Notes under the pieces: generated by a model
Database searches by the model: none
What the model saw: the letters and a program-made list of their open reading frames with translations, nothing else
What the model was told of the DNA's origin: nothing
In this document: positions 1 to 6,371 of the stretch, piece by piece
Layout: every line of letters starts with the position of its first letter
Position numbering within the stretch: the stretch's first letter is position 1
NCBI GenBank assembly: GCA_002256465.1
Contig: NQJG01000030.1
Coordinates: 1 to 7,823, forward strand
From: Methylococcaceae bacterium NSP1-1
GTDB taxonomy: Bacteria > Pseudomonadota > Gammaproteobacteria > Methylococcales > Methylomonadaceae
Direction: 5' to 3'
Length of the DNA stretch: 7,823 bases
Position numbers and translations under genes: made by a program

Positions 1-91
1 CTTGATTAACCCAATATTCCAGATTTTTTTGCTAATCAGCTGAAGTGAAAGAAAAATCCCTATTATTCAAGAAACTGTATATCGAACAAGC
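1..91. other. Sequence downstream of lipA, no gene seen
   Basis: The 91 bases after the lipA stop are AT-rich. Read along the minus strand I see no GC-rich hairpin followed by a T run that would make an intrinsic terminator. A three-base stem (GCTgattAGC, plus strand around 31-40) is too weak. The operon may terminate outside the window or by Rho. Confidence 0.5.
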
Positions 92-1048
92 TTAGATAAT
101 GGTTTTAGCCTGAAGATCAGCATGGTAAGAGGATCTGACCATTGGTGCGCTTGCAACTTGCTTAAAGCCTAGTTGCTTTGCAAAAGCCCCATAGTCATCG
201 AATTGTTCGGGGGTAATATAATTTTTGACCGGTAAATGTGCCCTGGTTGGCTGTAGATATTGGCCCAACGTCAGCATTGAGCATCCGTGCGCTAATAAAT
301 CTCTCATGACTTGGTATACTTCTTCTTGCTCTTCTCCTACGCCAAGCATGAGTCCAGATTTTGTAGGCGTTTGCGGCTGTGCTTTACCATATTTGCCTAG
401 CAGTTCCAGCGAACCCTGATAATCTGCACCAGGGCGCACTTGTTTGTACAATCTCGGAACTGTTTCCAGGTTATGGTTGAACACATCGCAGGGTTCTTGG
501 GCGAGTATCTCTATGGCTTTATCCATGCGGCCACGAAAGTCCGGAACCAGAATCTCGATTTTTGTAGCGGGTGTTTGTTGGCGAATCTTTTTTATGCACT
601 CGGCAAAATGACCAGCTCCGCCATCTCTTAAATCATCACGATCCACCGAAGTGATGACCACATATTTTAATGCCATCGCTTGTATGGCATCCGCCAGGTT
701 TTGCGGTTCATTTTTATCCAGTGCCAGCGGTTTCCCATGCGCCACGTCACAAAAAGGGCAACGGCGGGTACATAAATCGCCCATTATCATGAACGTGGCA
801 GTGCCATGCTGAAAACATTCAGACAGGTTTGGGCAGGCCGCTTCTTCACAAACAGTGTGCAGTTCACGCTCACGCAATAAGTGTTTAATTTTTGTGATCT
901 CGTCACTGGCCGACAGTTTTACGCGAATCCAGTCAGGTTTACGCAAAACAGTCTCGGCAGGTTCAACTTTTATCGGAATACGCGCCAGTTTTTCAGCACT
1001 ACGCTGGTGCGATTCAGGAGTAGCGCGAGAAGGTGCTTGAATAGTCAT
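92..1048 (-). CDS. lipA: Lipoyl synthase LipA (radical SAM)
   Basis: Lipoyl synthase inserts two sulfur atoms at C6 and C8 of protein-bound octanoyl groups, completing the lipoyl cofactor of the 2-oxoacid dehydrogenases and the glycine cleavage system in the cytoplasm. The 318-residue protein is close to the usual length (E. coli about 321). The auxiliary 4Fe-4S cluster cysteines are visible as C67, C72 and C78 ([12 protein letters not shown]). The radical SAM cluster cysteines are C93, C97 and C100 (CTRRCPFC). The C-terminal RSSYHAD motif (residues 305-311) supplies the serine ligand of the auxiliary cluster known in this family. The ATG shares ATGA with the lipB stop and has no clear Shine-Dalgarno sequence, so translation is probably coupled to lipB. 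The N-terminal stretch of about 35 residues is polar and variable, as is normal for the family. It ends the visible operon. Confidence 0.98.
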   Translation of the reverse strand: MTIQAPSRATPESHQRSAEKLARIPIKVEPAETVLRKPDWIRVKLSASDEITKIKHLLRERELHTVCEEAACPNLSECFQHGTATFMIMGDLCTRRCPFCDVAHGKPLALDKNEPQNLADAIQAMALKYVVITSVDRDDLRDGGAGHFAECIKKIRQQTPATKIEILVPDFRGRMDKAIEILAQEPCDVFNHNLETVPRLYKQVRPGADYQGSLELLGKYGKAQPQTPTKSGLMLGVGEEQEEVYQVMRDLLAHGCSMLTLGQYLQPTRAHLPVKNYITPEQFDDYGAFAKQLGFKQVASAPMVRSSYHADLQAKTII

Positions 1049-1650
1049 GTTTGTAGTGCCGTGGTGATAGCCTGAATTACAGAGCTTGCAAGTTGATTGG
1101 TGCTGATATTTATACCCAGATCAGACAGTTGAGTAACTTTAAGATCTGAATACCCGCAAGGATTAATGTGATCGAAAGGGCGCAAATCCATGTCATTATT
1201 GAGACTCAGGCCATGGTAGCTACAGTTTTTTTTAATTCTTAAACCGATAGAGCCGATTTTTTTATCATTAACGTAAACGCCTGGTGCATCAGCTCTGGAA
1301 AATGCAATGATACCATGCTGAGCCAAGGTGCGAATCATGGCCTGTTCTAAAAGGGTAACCAATTCGCGTATGTTGATTTTTAGCCGTTCAATATCTAATA
1401 AGGTGTAAATAACCAGTTGGCCCGGGCCGTGATAAGTGACTTGTCCTCCCCGATCGGAATTAATGACTGGAATGTTGCCGGTATTCAACAAATGCTCACG
1501 TTTGCCGTTCAAGCCTAGTGTGTATACCGGAAAGTGCTCTACGACCCATATTTCATCCATCGTTTCAGGACTACGATTTTGGGTGAATTGCTGCATGTCG
1601 CGCCAGATTGATTCATAATTTTGTAAGCCTAGATTTCGTATCACTGCCAT
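1045..1650 (-). CDS. lipB: Octanoyl-[ACP]:protein octanoyltransferase LipB
   Basis: LipB moves octanoate from acyl carrier protein to the lipoyl domains of target enzymes, giving the substrate for LipA, encoded immediately downstream. The 201-residue protein carries the family signatures [12 protein letters not shown] (residues 67-78), RADAPGVYV (119-127) with the conserved lysine K131 in [11 protein letters not shown], and the catalytic cysteine C165 in INPCGY. K131 and C165 match the lysine-cysteine pair that forms the acyl-enzyme intermediate in the family. It appears complete and active. The stop codon overlaps the lipA start by four bases. It begins 32 bp after the DUF29 gene. The region before the ATG lacks a good Shine-Dalgarno sequence, but the start fits the E. 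coli alignment (the [13 protein letters not shown] start is conserved), so I keep it. Confidence 0.97.
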   Translation of the reverse strand: MAVIRNLGLQNYESIWRDMQQFTQNRSPETMDEIWVVEHFPVYTLGLNGKREHLLNTGNIPVINSDRGGQVTYHGPGQLVIYTLLDIERLKINIRELVTLLEQAMIRTLAQHGIIAFSRADAPGVYVNDKKIGSIGLRIKKNCSYHGLSLNNDMDLRPFDHINPCGYSDLKVTQLSDLGINISTNQLASSVIQAITTALQT

Positions 1651-1682
1651 GCTGTATAGCTACAAGATGTCTTCAAAATTGT

Positions 1683-2126
1683 TTAGTTTGAAGCTATTGG
1701 CATCCACCCATCAATAAGAATATCATTAACTGACCATGGGCATGCTTCGGGAAAATTGTCCAAGCCAGTTTCTATTGATGCTTGATAAACAGCATCACCC
1801 CATACAATTTCCATCCATTCAACATCATTTAACTTTGACTTTAAGCTTGGCACCTGTTTTAAATGAAGCTGGATTGCCTTGCGTTGGTTGCGAATGGTAA
1901 GTTGCCAGCTACGTCCCCGCCGTTCCGGTTGAAACTGCCATTTGAGCAAATGCGCGATAAGTAAAGTCATGCGGCTTGCCAACTCACGCTGTTCGCTTTT
2001 ACCCACGTCCTCTATTTCCTCCGCAATATGTTCCAGATCAAGCAATTCAAATTGCCCTGCGCGTACCAGTTGCGCCTGTTCGTTCGCCCAAGCAACAATG
2101 TCAGTTTCGTATCGGGTTGTCGTCAT
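1683..2126 (-). CDS. DUF29 family protein of unknown function
   Basis: This 147-residue protein belongs by its sequence pattern to the DUF29 family (Pfam PF01724), whose function is not established. Visible family hallmarks, numbered from the ATG, are YETDIVAWANEQAQLVR near the N-terminus (6-22), FELLDLEHIAEEIEDVGKSE (26-45), the helix LLIAHLLKWQFQPERRGRSW (55-74) and a C-terminal FPEACPWSVNDIL segment ending in WMP. No signal peptide or membrane segment is seen; it is probably a cytoplasmic, mostly helical protein. An in-frame GTG lies four codons upstream (2138), but GGAG overlapping it sits 6 nt before the ATG at 2126 and decides for the ATG. It is separated by 72 bp from ybeD and 32 bp from lipB, unlike the overlapping neighbours. 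DUF29 genes are often scattered and multicopy in cyanobacteria and proteobacteria, so an insertion into the operon is plausible. A role in lipoylation is not shown. Confidence 0.9.
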   Translation of the reverse strand: MTTTRYETDIVAWANEQAQLVRAGQFELLDLEHIAEEIEDVGKSEQRELASRMTLLIAHLLKWQFQPERRGRSWQLTIRNQRKAIQLHLKQVPSLKSKLNDVEWMEIVWGDAVYQASIETGLDNFPEACPWSVNDILIDGWMPIASN

Positions 2127-2132
2127 GGCTAA

Positions 2133-2136
2133 CTCC
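2133..2136 (-). promoter_or_regulatory. Ribosome binding site of the DUF29 gene
   Basis: GGAG on the minus strand stands 6 nt before the ATG at 2126. It is one of the clearer Shine-Dalgarno sequences in the window and settles the start, because the alternative in-frame GTG (2138-2136) overlaps this motif. Confidence 0.7.
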
Positions 2137-2160
2137 ACTCTAAATGAATTGTGTTATTTG

Positions 2161-2188
2161 AGTATCTCATTAAGCAGAGAGGTTTGAA
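2161..2188 (-). promoter_or_regulatory. Possible weak sigma-70 promoter before the DUF29 gene
   Basis: In the 72-bp gap after ybeD the minus strand reads TTCAAA (2188-2183), a 16-bp spacer, then GATACT (2166-2161). Each hexamer matches the sigma-70 consensus at four of six positions, and a TG one base before the -10 gives an extended -10. Transcription would start near 2154, some 28 nt ahead of the DUF29 start. In AT-leaning DNA such matches arise by chance, so this is a candidate only. Confidence 0.25.
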
Positions 2189-2198
2189 GGCAGAATCT

Positions 2199-2462
2199 CT
2201 ACAATGCCACCAGAACATGAGGATGGTCTGTTAAATCCTGGTAAATAGCATCCAGTTGTTGCTTGCTGGAGGCTTCTACGATGACAGTTACGGCAATGTA
2301 TGTGCCATCTTTGCTGGGTCTTGTGGTCACTGCTCCCTCTTTAATATCGGGCGCATGGCGACGCACAATTTCTATCACCAACAGGTCGAGCTCCAGATTA
2401 GCCTTGCCCATTGCTTTGATAGGAAATTGGCAGGGAAATTCCAGAAGTGTTTCTTCACTCAT
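2199..2462 (-). CDS. ybeD: YbeD/DUF493 family small protein
   Basis: This is an 87-residue protein of the YbeD (DUF493) family, the same length as E. coli YbeD. The N-terminal LLEFPCQFPIKAMGK block aligns with E. coli LLEFPTPFTYKVMGQ, followed by a VxEIVRRHAPD helix and a SKDGTYIAVTVIVEA strand pair. The E. coli structure has an ACT-like ferredoxin fold, which suggests a ligand-binding or regulatory role; the molecular function is unproven. The family is regularly found just before lipB, as in this operon, although here the DUF29 gene lies between them. The ATG shares ATGA with the dat stop and has no evident Shine-Dalgarno sequence, which points to translational coupling. It is probably a soluble cytoplasmic protein. 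Confidence 0.95.
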   Translation of the reverse strand: MSEETLLEFPCQFPIKAMGKANLELDLLVIEIVRRHAPDIKEGAVTTRPSKDGTYIAVTVIVEASSKQQLDAIYQDLTDHPHVLVAL

Positions 2463-3301
2463 GACAGGGATTTTTTATAAGCTTGAAAAAGTTGATTCAT
2501 GGTTTGCCATACCGGGCCGGGCTTGCCATCTGACACTTGTTTAGCATCAAGCTCAACGATCGGGATAATTTCACGCGTAGAACTGGTCACCCAGATTTCG
2601 CCGGCTGTTTGTAACGCAGCAAATGGAATTTTGTCTTCACGGCAGGGAATGTTGTTTTTTCGTGCGATATCCAAAATTACATCGCGGGTAATGCCGGGTA
2701 AAATGTCATTACCTTTGGGGGGCGTAAATAACACGCCGTCAATAACCGCAAAAACATTACTAGCCGCACCCTCAATCACATAACCGTCTTTTACCAAAAG
2801 CGCTTCGGCGCAACCCTGATCTATAGCCTCTTGTCTGTGCAGGATATTACCGAGCAACGTGATGGCCTTTATATTGCAAAATTTCCAGCGACTGTCATCC
2901 ATAGTGACAGCCTTTACCCCGTTATTTAAACCGGCAAAGGGCACGATAGCAGAGCACATGGCAAAAACAGTGGCGGGCGTATTGTCAGGAAAAGCGTGAT
3001 CTCTTTTGGGTGCAACACCACGGGTAATCTGTAAATAAATATATTGGTCAAAATTGGCATCCAGCAGGGGAGTCAATATCTCCAGCCATTGCTCACGGGT
3101 GTGGGGATTAGCCAAACGAATGCCAGCCAGGCTGTTTTCCAGACGCTCCAGGTGTTCTTGTAAATGAAACAAATGGCCTGAATAAGAAGGAATGACTTCA
3201 TAAACGCCATCGCCAAATAAAAATCCGCGATCCAGTACCGAAACCTTGGCTTCATTAAGCGGCAGATAGTGACCATTTAAGTAAACTGTTTTATTTTCCA
3301 T
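2459..3301 (-). CDS. dat: D-amino acid (D-alanine) aminotransferase, PLP class IV
   Basis: A fold-type IV PLP aminotransferase of 280 residues. It most resembles D-amino acid aminotransferase, which reversibly converts D-alanine and 2-oxoglutarate to pyruvate and D-glutamate, a peptidoglycan precursor. The PLP lysine is K145 (CNIKAITLLGN) and the cofactor-nitrogen glutamate is E177 (VIEGAASNVF), the same positions as in Bacillus D-AAT. RGFLFGDGVYEV (25-36) and the RxH pair R100/H102 in TRGVAPKRDHAFP match the carboxylate-binding RxH of D-AAT, which argues against branched-chain aminotransferase (IlvE) and aminodeoxychorismate lyase (PabC). No signal peptide is present, so it acts in the cytoplasm. 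The ATG lies inside the end of dacA (11-bp overlap), with GGAG about 10 nt upstream. Its place after a D-Ala-releasing carboxypeptidase gene suggests D-Ala recycling; that link is inferred. The exact substrate range cannot be read from sequence. Confidence 0.9.
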   Translation of the reverse strand: MENKTVYLNGHYLPLNEAKVSVLDRGFLFGDGVYEVIPSYSGHLFHLQEHLERLENSLAGIRLANPHTREQWLEILTPLLDANFDQYIYLQITRGVAPKRDHAFPDNTPATVFAMCSAIVPFAGLNNGVKAVTMDDSRWKFCNIKAITLLGNILHRQEAIDQGCAEALLVKDGYVIEGAASNVFAVIDGVLFTPPKGNDILPGITRDVILDIARKNNIPCREDKIPFAALQTAGEIWVTSSTREIIPIVELDAKQVSDGKPGPVWQTMNQLFQAYKKSLS

Positions 3302-4463
3302 CTTCTGACTTCTCCATCATCATCAAGACGCTGTCAGACAGTCTCTGTATAATGTTGCCTTGTTCAACCGTTTTCAGGGCTACCAGGTCTTTTTCATTAA
3401 TTACTTGATCTTTAAGAGTGACCTTGACAGAGCCTTGTTTTGCCCCCTCTTTAACAGGCGCCGTGATTTTTTTATCAACGGTAATAACACCTTTAAGGTC
3501 GTTGTATTGGCGGCGAGGAATGGTCGCATAAAGATCTTCGGCCAAGCCTAATGGTATGGTTTTTTCAGCCCCTTTCCAGATTCTAGCCTCATTGAGAGGC
3601 TTTTTCCCTTCATACAAGCGGTGCGATTCAAAAAACCGGAAACCATAGTTAAGCAATGATTGATTTTCGTTGGCTCGGGCGTTGGCGCTTTTTGCTCCCA
3701 AGACCACCGAAATAAGACGCATGTCTTCTCTTAATGCAGAAGCAACCAGACAATAACCGGCATCGTCAGTAAATCCGGTTTTAACGCCGTCAACTGATTC
3801 ATCGCGTGAAAGCAATTGGTTACGGTTATGCTGGGTAATTTTGTTAAAGGTAAATTCTTTTTGCGAAAACCAGCGATAATAGTCAGGAAATTCCTTGATT
3901 AAAGCGGTAGTGAGAATAGCCAAATCACGGGCACTGGTGTAGTGATCATCCATGGGTAGTCCATCACTGTTTTTGAAATGGCTATTTGTCATTCCCAGTC
4001 GTGCAGCATGCTGATTCATCATGTCAGCAAATGTAGCTTCATTTCCCGCAACATGTTCAGCCAAGGCGACACTGGCATCATTACCCGATTGAATGATGAC
4101 ACCTTTTAGCAGGTCTTCAACTTTAACCTGGTTACCGAGCTCAACAAACATACGTGAGCCGGATGTTTTCCAGGCCTTTTCGCTGATATTGGCCATATCT
4201 TCCAGATGTAAGTGGCCATTGCTGAGCTCTCTAAACACCACATAAACAGTCATTATCTTGGTGAGGCTGGCGGGGGCCAGTCTGGCATCCGCGTTGTTTT
4301 CTGCCAGCACTTTACCGGTATGAAAATCCTGTAATATATAAGCAGTGGCGGCTACGTTGGGTGCGGGGGGAGTTGTAATTTCAGCGTTTTCTGCGTTTGC
4401 CTGAAGGAAGGTAACAAGTAGGCCAAAAAATAAAAATAGGGTAAATTTTTTAAAAGGGTTCAT
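3291..4463 (-). CDS. dacA: D-alanyl-D-alanine carboxypeptidase (PBP5/PBP6 type)
   Basis: A low-molecular-weight penicillin-binding protein that removes the terminal D-Ala from peptidoglycan pentapeptides in the periplasm. Starting at the ATG at 4463 the protein has 390 residues (E. coli PBP5 precursor about 403). A signal peptide (MNPFKKF, hydrophobic core, ANA/EN cleavage near residue 24) begins at this ATG. The frame stays open 26 codons upstream, but that extension would bury the signal peptide and run into rlpA, so I reject it. AAAGAG lies just before the ATG. Active-site motifs are complete: S66-L-T-K69, S126-G-N128 and K228-T-G230. The C-terminal half is the beta-rich PBP5_C domain, and the tail (GNIIQRLSDSVLMMM) is a likely amphipathic membrane anchor. 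It follows rlpA by 31 bp and overlaps dat by 11 bp. Confidence 0.97.
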   Translation of the reverse strand: MNPFKKFTLFLFFGLLVTFLQANAENAEITTPPAPNVAATAYILQDFHTGKVLAENNADARLAPASLTKIMTVYVVFRELSNGHLHLEDMANISEKAWKTSGSRMFVELGNQVKVEDLLKGVIIQSGNDASVALAEHVAGNEATFADMMNQHAARLGMTNSHFKNSDGLPMDDHYTSARDLAILTTALIKEFPDYYRWFSQKEFTFNKITQHNRNQLLSRDESVDGVKTGFTDDAGYCLVASALREDMRLISVVLGAKSANARANENQSLLNYGFRFFESHRLYEGKKPLNEARIWKGAEKTIPLGLAEDLYATIPRRQYNDLKGVITVDKKITAPVKEGAKQGSVKVTLKDQVINEKDLVALKTVEQGNIIQRLSDSVLMMMEKSEDGK

Positions 4464-4494
4464 TGCTCTTTGAATCGACAGTAAAACATTATGT

Positions 4495-5322
4495 TTACAT
4501 TGTAACACGCGAGCTTTGCGATTGTTTGGTTTCAGTAACAAATTGTGTATCAGTTATGCCAATTCTTGCCAGCTGCTCATTCAGTTGATTAGCAGTGGTT
4601 GTTGAGTTTATCGGTCCCATTTGGACTTTATAAAGGGTGGATTTTTTGTAGGTAGAGGGACGAATATCAGGCTCAGGCAAGTCATAAGCGGCAATTTTAT
4701 TTTTTAATTTCATGGCCTTTTTTACGCTGCCAAAACTGCCAATTTGCAGATATACCTCTTGTTCTTGTGAGGCTGCAATTTGTTGCAATTGAGGTAAGGC
4801 TTGGCTGGGTGATATTGCCTTGATTTCTATTGCTCCTGTGCCGTCTTGGGCCATATCCAGAATTTTTGCGGCACCGTAAGACAAATCCATCTCTCTGTTA
4901 CGGACAAAAGGCCCCCTGTCATTTACTCTGACAATTATGCTGCGATGATTTTCCAGATTAGTAACCTGAGCGTAGGAAGGAATCGGCAGCGTTTTATGTG
5001 CTGCGGTCATGGCATACATGTCAAATATTTCGCCGGTAGCGGTTTTTTTACCATGAAATCCGGGACCATACCATGAAGCGACACCCTGTTTTATATAACG
5101 GGCAATACGGGGAAGTAGCTGTTCTTGTTGGGCAATCTCATTAGACGCATCATGATTGTTCATTCGCAATGTTGAATGATGTCTTAACTGATGGCTGGCG
5201 GCTGCCTGGGGGGTGTGATCGATAGAAACCGGAGTATAAGAAGTAGCGTAGTTGGATTTTATTTGTTCTGTAGAACACCCGTATAGGGCAATCATTAAAA
5301 TTGTTAATATGAGTTTATTCAT
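4495..5322 (-). CDS. rlpA: RlpA septal/rare lipoprotein, lytic transglycosylase with SPOR domain
   Basis: A 275-residue outer-membrane lipoprotein. The short signal peptide ends in a lipobox ALYGC with lipidated C16; serine at +2 predicts outer-membrane sorting. A low-complexity linker (17-78) leads to the double-psi beta-barrel domain (about 80-170) with GVASWYGPGFHGKKTATGE, TAAHKTLP and VRVNDRGPF. E98 and H109 correspond to the pair required for lytic transglycosylase activity in Pseudomonas aeruginosa RlpA, and D135 to the conserved barrel aspartate. The C-terminal SPOR domain (about 189-265, starting VYLQIGSFGS and containing YKVQMGPI) binds denuded glycan strands at the division septum. 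The ATG shares ATGA with the mltB stop, with AAGG 9 nt upstream. The enzyme probably cleaves stem-peptide-free glycans at the septum; activity is inferred from the retained residues. Confidence 0.95.
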   Translation of the reverse strand: MNKLILTILMIALYGCSTEQIKSNYATSYTPVSIDHTPQAAASHQLRHHSTLRMNNHDASNEIAQQEQLLPRIARYIKQGVASWYGPGFHGKKTATGEIFDMYAMTAAHKTLPIPSYAQVTNLENHRSIIVRVNDRGPFVRNREMDLSYGAAKILDMAQDGTGAIEIKAISPSQALPQLQQIAASQEQEVYLQIGSFGSVKKAMKLKNKIAAYDLPEPDIRPSTYKKSTLYKVQMGPINSTTTANQLNEQLARIGITDTQFVTETKQSQSSRVTM

Positions 5323-6371
5323 GGGAATGTGCCTTTTTTATTTAAAATAGACTGACTTAACTGATAAACAGCCATGGCATATAAAGGACTGTGGTTGTAT
5401 CGGGTAATGACATAAAAGTTGTCTAATCCCGCCCAGAGTTCTTCGCCTGGTTTTTGTCCAAATGGCTCCTGTTCAAAAGCAAGCAGTTTTACTTTTGTAT
5501 TTAAAGGTAGTGACCTCGATATTTTTAAGTTGAGCGATTCTAACTCGGAAAGTCTTAAGTCTGGCTTAAGGTCCTTGGTCAATGCAGTTTTATAATTTTC
5601 CCCTGTCGCCTCAACAGGAATAGCGATAGCCTGACCGGCCTGCCACTGATGCTTAACAAAGTAATTGGCAACACTGGCAATAACATCACCTTTGTTATGC
5701 CAGATATCCCGGTGACTATCATTATCAAAATCAGCTGCATAGGCCCTGAAACTGCTAGGCATAAATTGTGGCATTCCCATTGCGCCGGCATAAGAGCCGA
5801 CTGGCTCCAGGGGGTTAATATGTTCCTCGCGGCATAATAATAAGAAGTTTTCCAGCTCACTGAGAAAGAATTTGCTGCGTGGTGGATAGGCAAAAGCCAG
5901 TGTAGACAGTGCGTCTATTACCCGATAGTTACCGGTCTTTTGTCCATAGGAGGTTTCAACACCGATAATGGCAATAATAATTTCTGCTGGAATACCTGTT
6001 AGTTGTTCGACAGCGGTCAATGCCGACTCATTTTCCTGCCAAAATTTAACACCATTGTTGATACGTGCTTCGGTTATAAATATTTTGCGATATTTATACC
6101 AAGGCAAACTTTCCGCGGGCGACGAAATCTTTTTGAGAATATCATCTTTTATTTCGACAGCTTGAAACAGCTCATTAAGTTCGGATTCATCGAACTGGTG
6201 CGTTGTTACCATTTTGCTGATAAACGGATTATATGATTCTGCATCCTTAATGGTGCTGGTACACGAGACAAGTGCAAAACATAAGACGCAAGATATACTT
6301 CTTTTGAACCAGAACACAAGTCGGTAGTTTTGCGCCTTTAGTCTTGCGCCTTTAGCCTTTATTATCTTCAT
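5319..6371 (-). CDS. mltB: Membrane-bound lytic murein transglycosylase B
   Basis: A lytic transglycosylase (Slt35/MltB family) of 350 residues that cleaves the MurNAc-GlcNAc bond of peptidoglycan with formation of 1,6-anhydroMurNAc. The lipobox LVSC places the lipidated cysteine at C37, with threonine at +2, which fits outer-membrane sorting. The catalytic glutamate is E139 in AIIGVETSYG, aligned with E162 of E. coli MltB. YAGAMGMPQFMPSSFRAYAADFDNDSH contains the conserved substrate-binding segment and the EF-hand-like loop (DFDNDSHRDIW). The start forms TAATG with the rodA stop, which supports the ATG at 6371. The first 18 residues are polar, unusually long for a lipoprotein n-region, and encoded by a short tandem repeat; a GTG at 6317 would give a normal 18-residue signal peptide. 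It sits beside rodA and rlpA, as in Pseudomonas. Confidence 0.95.
   Translation of the reverse strand: MKIIKAKGARLKAQNYRLVFWFKRSISCVLCFALVSCTSTIKDAESYNPFISKMVTTHQFDESELNELFQAVEIKDDILKKISSPAESLPWYKYRKIFITEARINNGVKFWQENESALTAVEQLTGIPAEIIIAIIGVETSYGQKTGNYRVIDALSTLAFAYPPRSKFFLSELENFLLLCREEHINPLEPVGSYAGAMGMPQFMPSSFRAYAADFDNDSHRDIWHNKGDVIASVANYFVKHQWQAGQAIAIPVEATGENYKTALTKDLKPDLRLSELESLNLKISRSLPLNTKVKLLAFEQEPFGQKPGEELWAGLDNFYVITRYNHSPLYAMAVYQLSQSILNKKGTFP
6326..6360. repeat. Short tandem repeat, 14-bp unit, inside the 5' end of mltB
   Basis: On the plus strand the unit agttttgcgccttt (6326-6339) is followed directly by agtcttgcgccttt (6340-6353), which differs at one base, and by a half unit agccttt (6354-6360). 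The internal half units suggest a 7-bp period. Read on the minus strand it encodes KAKGARLKAQ at residues 5-14 of MltB. Repeats with this KG-RLKA flavour are familiar as intergenic heptad repeats in several bacterial genomes; that this one belongs to such a dispersed family is an inference. Confidence 0.75.

Noticed and set aside
1653..1664. Imperfect palindrome TGTAtagcTACA before lipB
   Set aside because: Arms of only four bases; expected often by chance, and no known operator is matched.
2176..2198. Weak inverted repeat AGAGA/TCTCT after the ybeD stop as a terminator
   Set aside because: Short stem with a long loop and no following T run on the minus strand.
2263..2544. Plus-strand open frame of 93 codons across the ybeD/dat junction
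   Set aside because: Antisense to two well-supported genes, no family resemblance, no convincing ribosome site. Other plus-strand frames, such as 225-419, 2499-2783 and 6882-7145, are the same kind of shadow.
4464..4541. Upstream extension of dacA by 26 codons
   Set aside because: It would hide a typical signal peptide behind a polar leader and overlap rlpA; the ATG at 4463 gives the normal family length.
5579..5893. 104-residue minus-strand open frame inside mltB
   Set aside because: It lies wholly within mltB in another frame, covers the catalytic domain region, and has no recognisable protein features.
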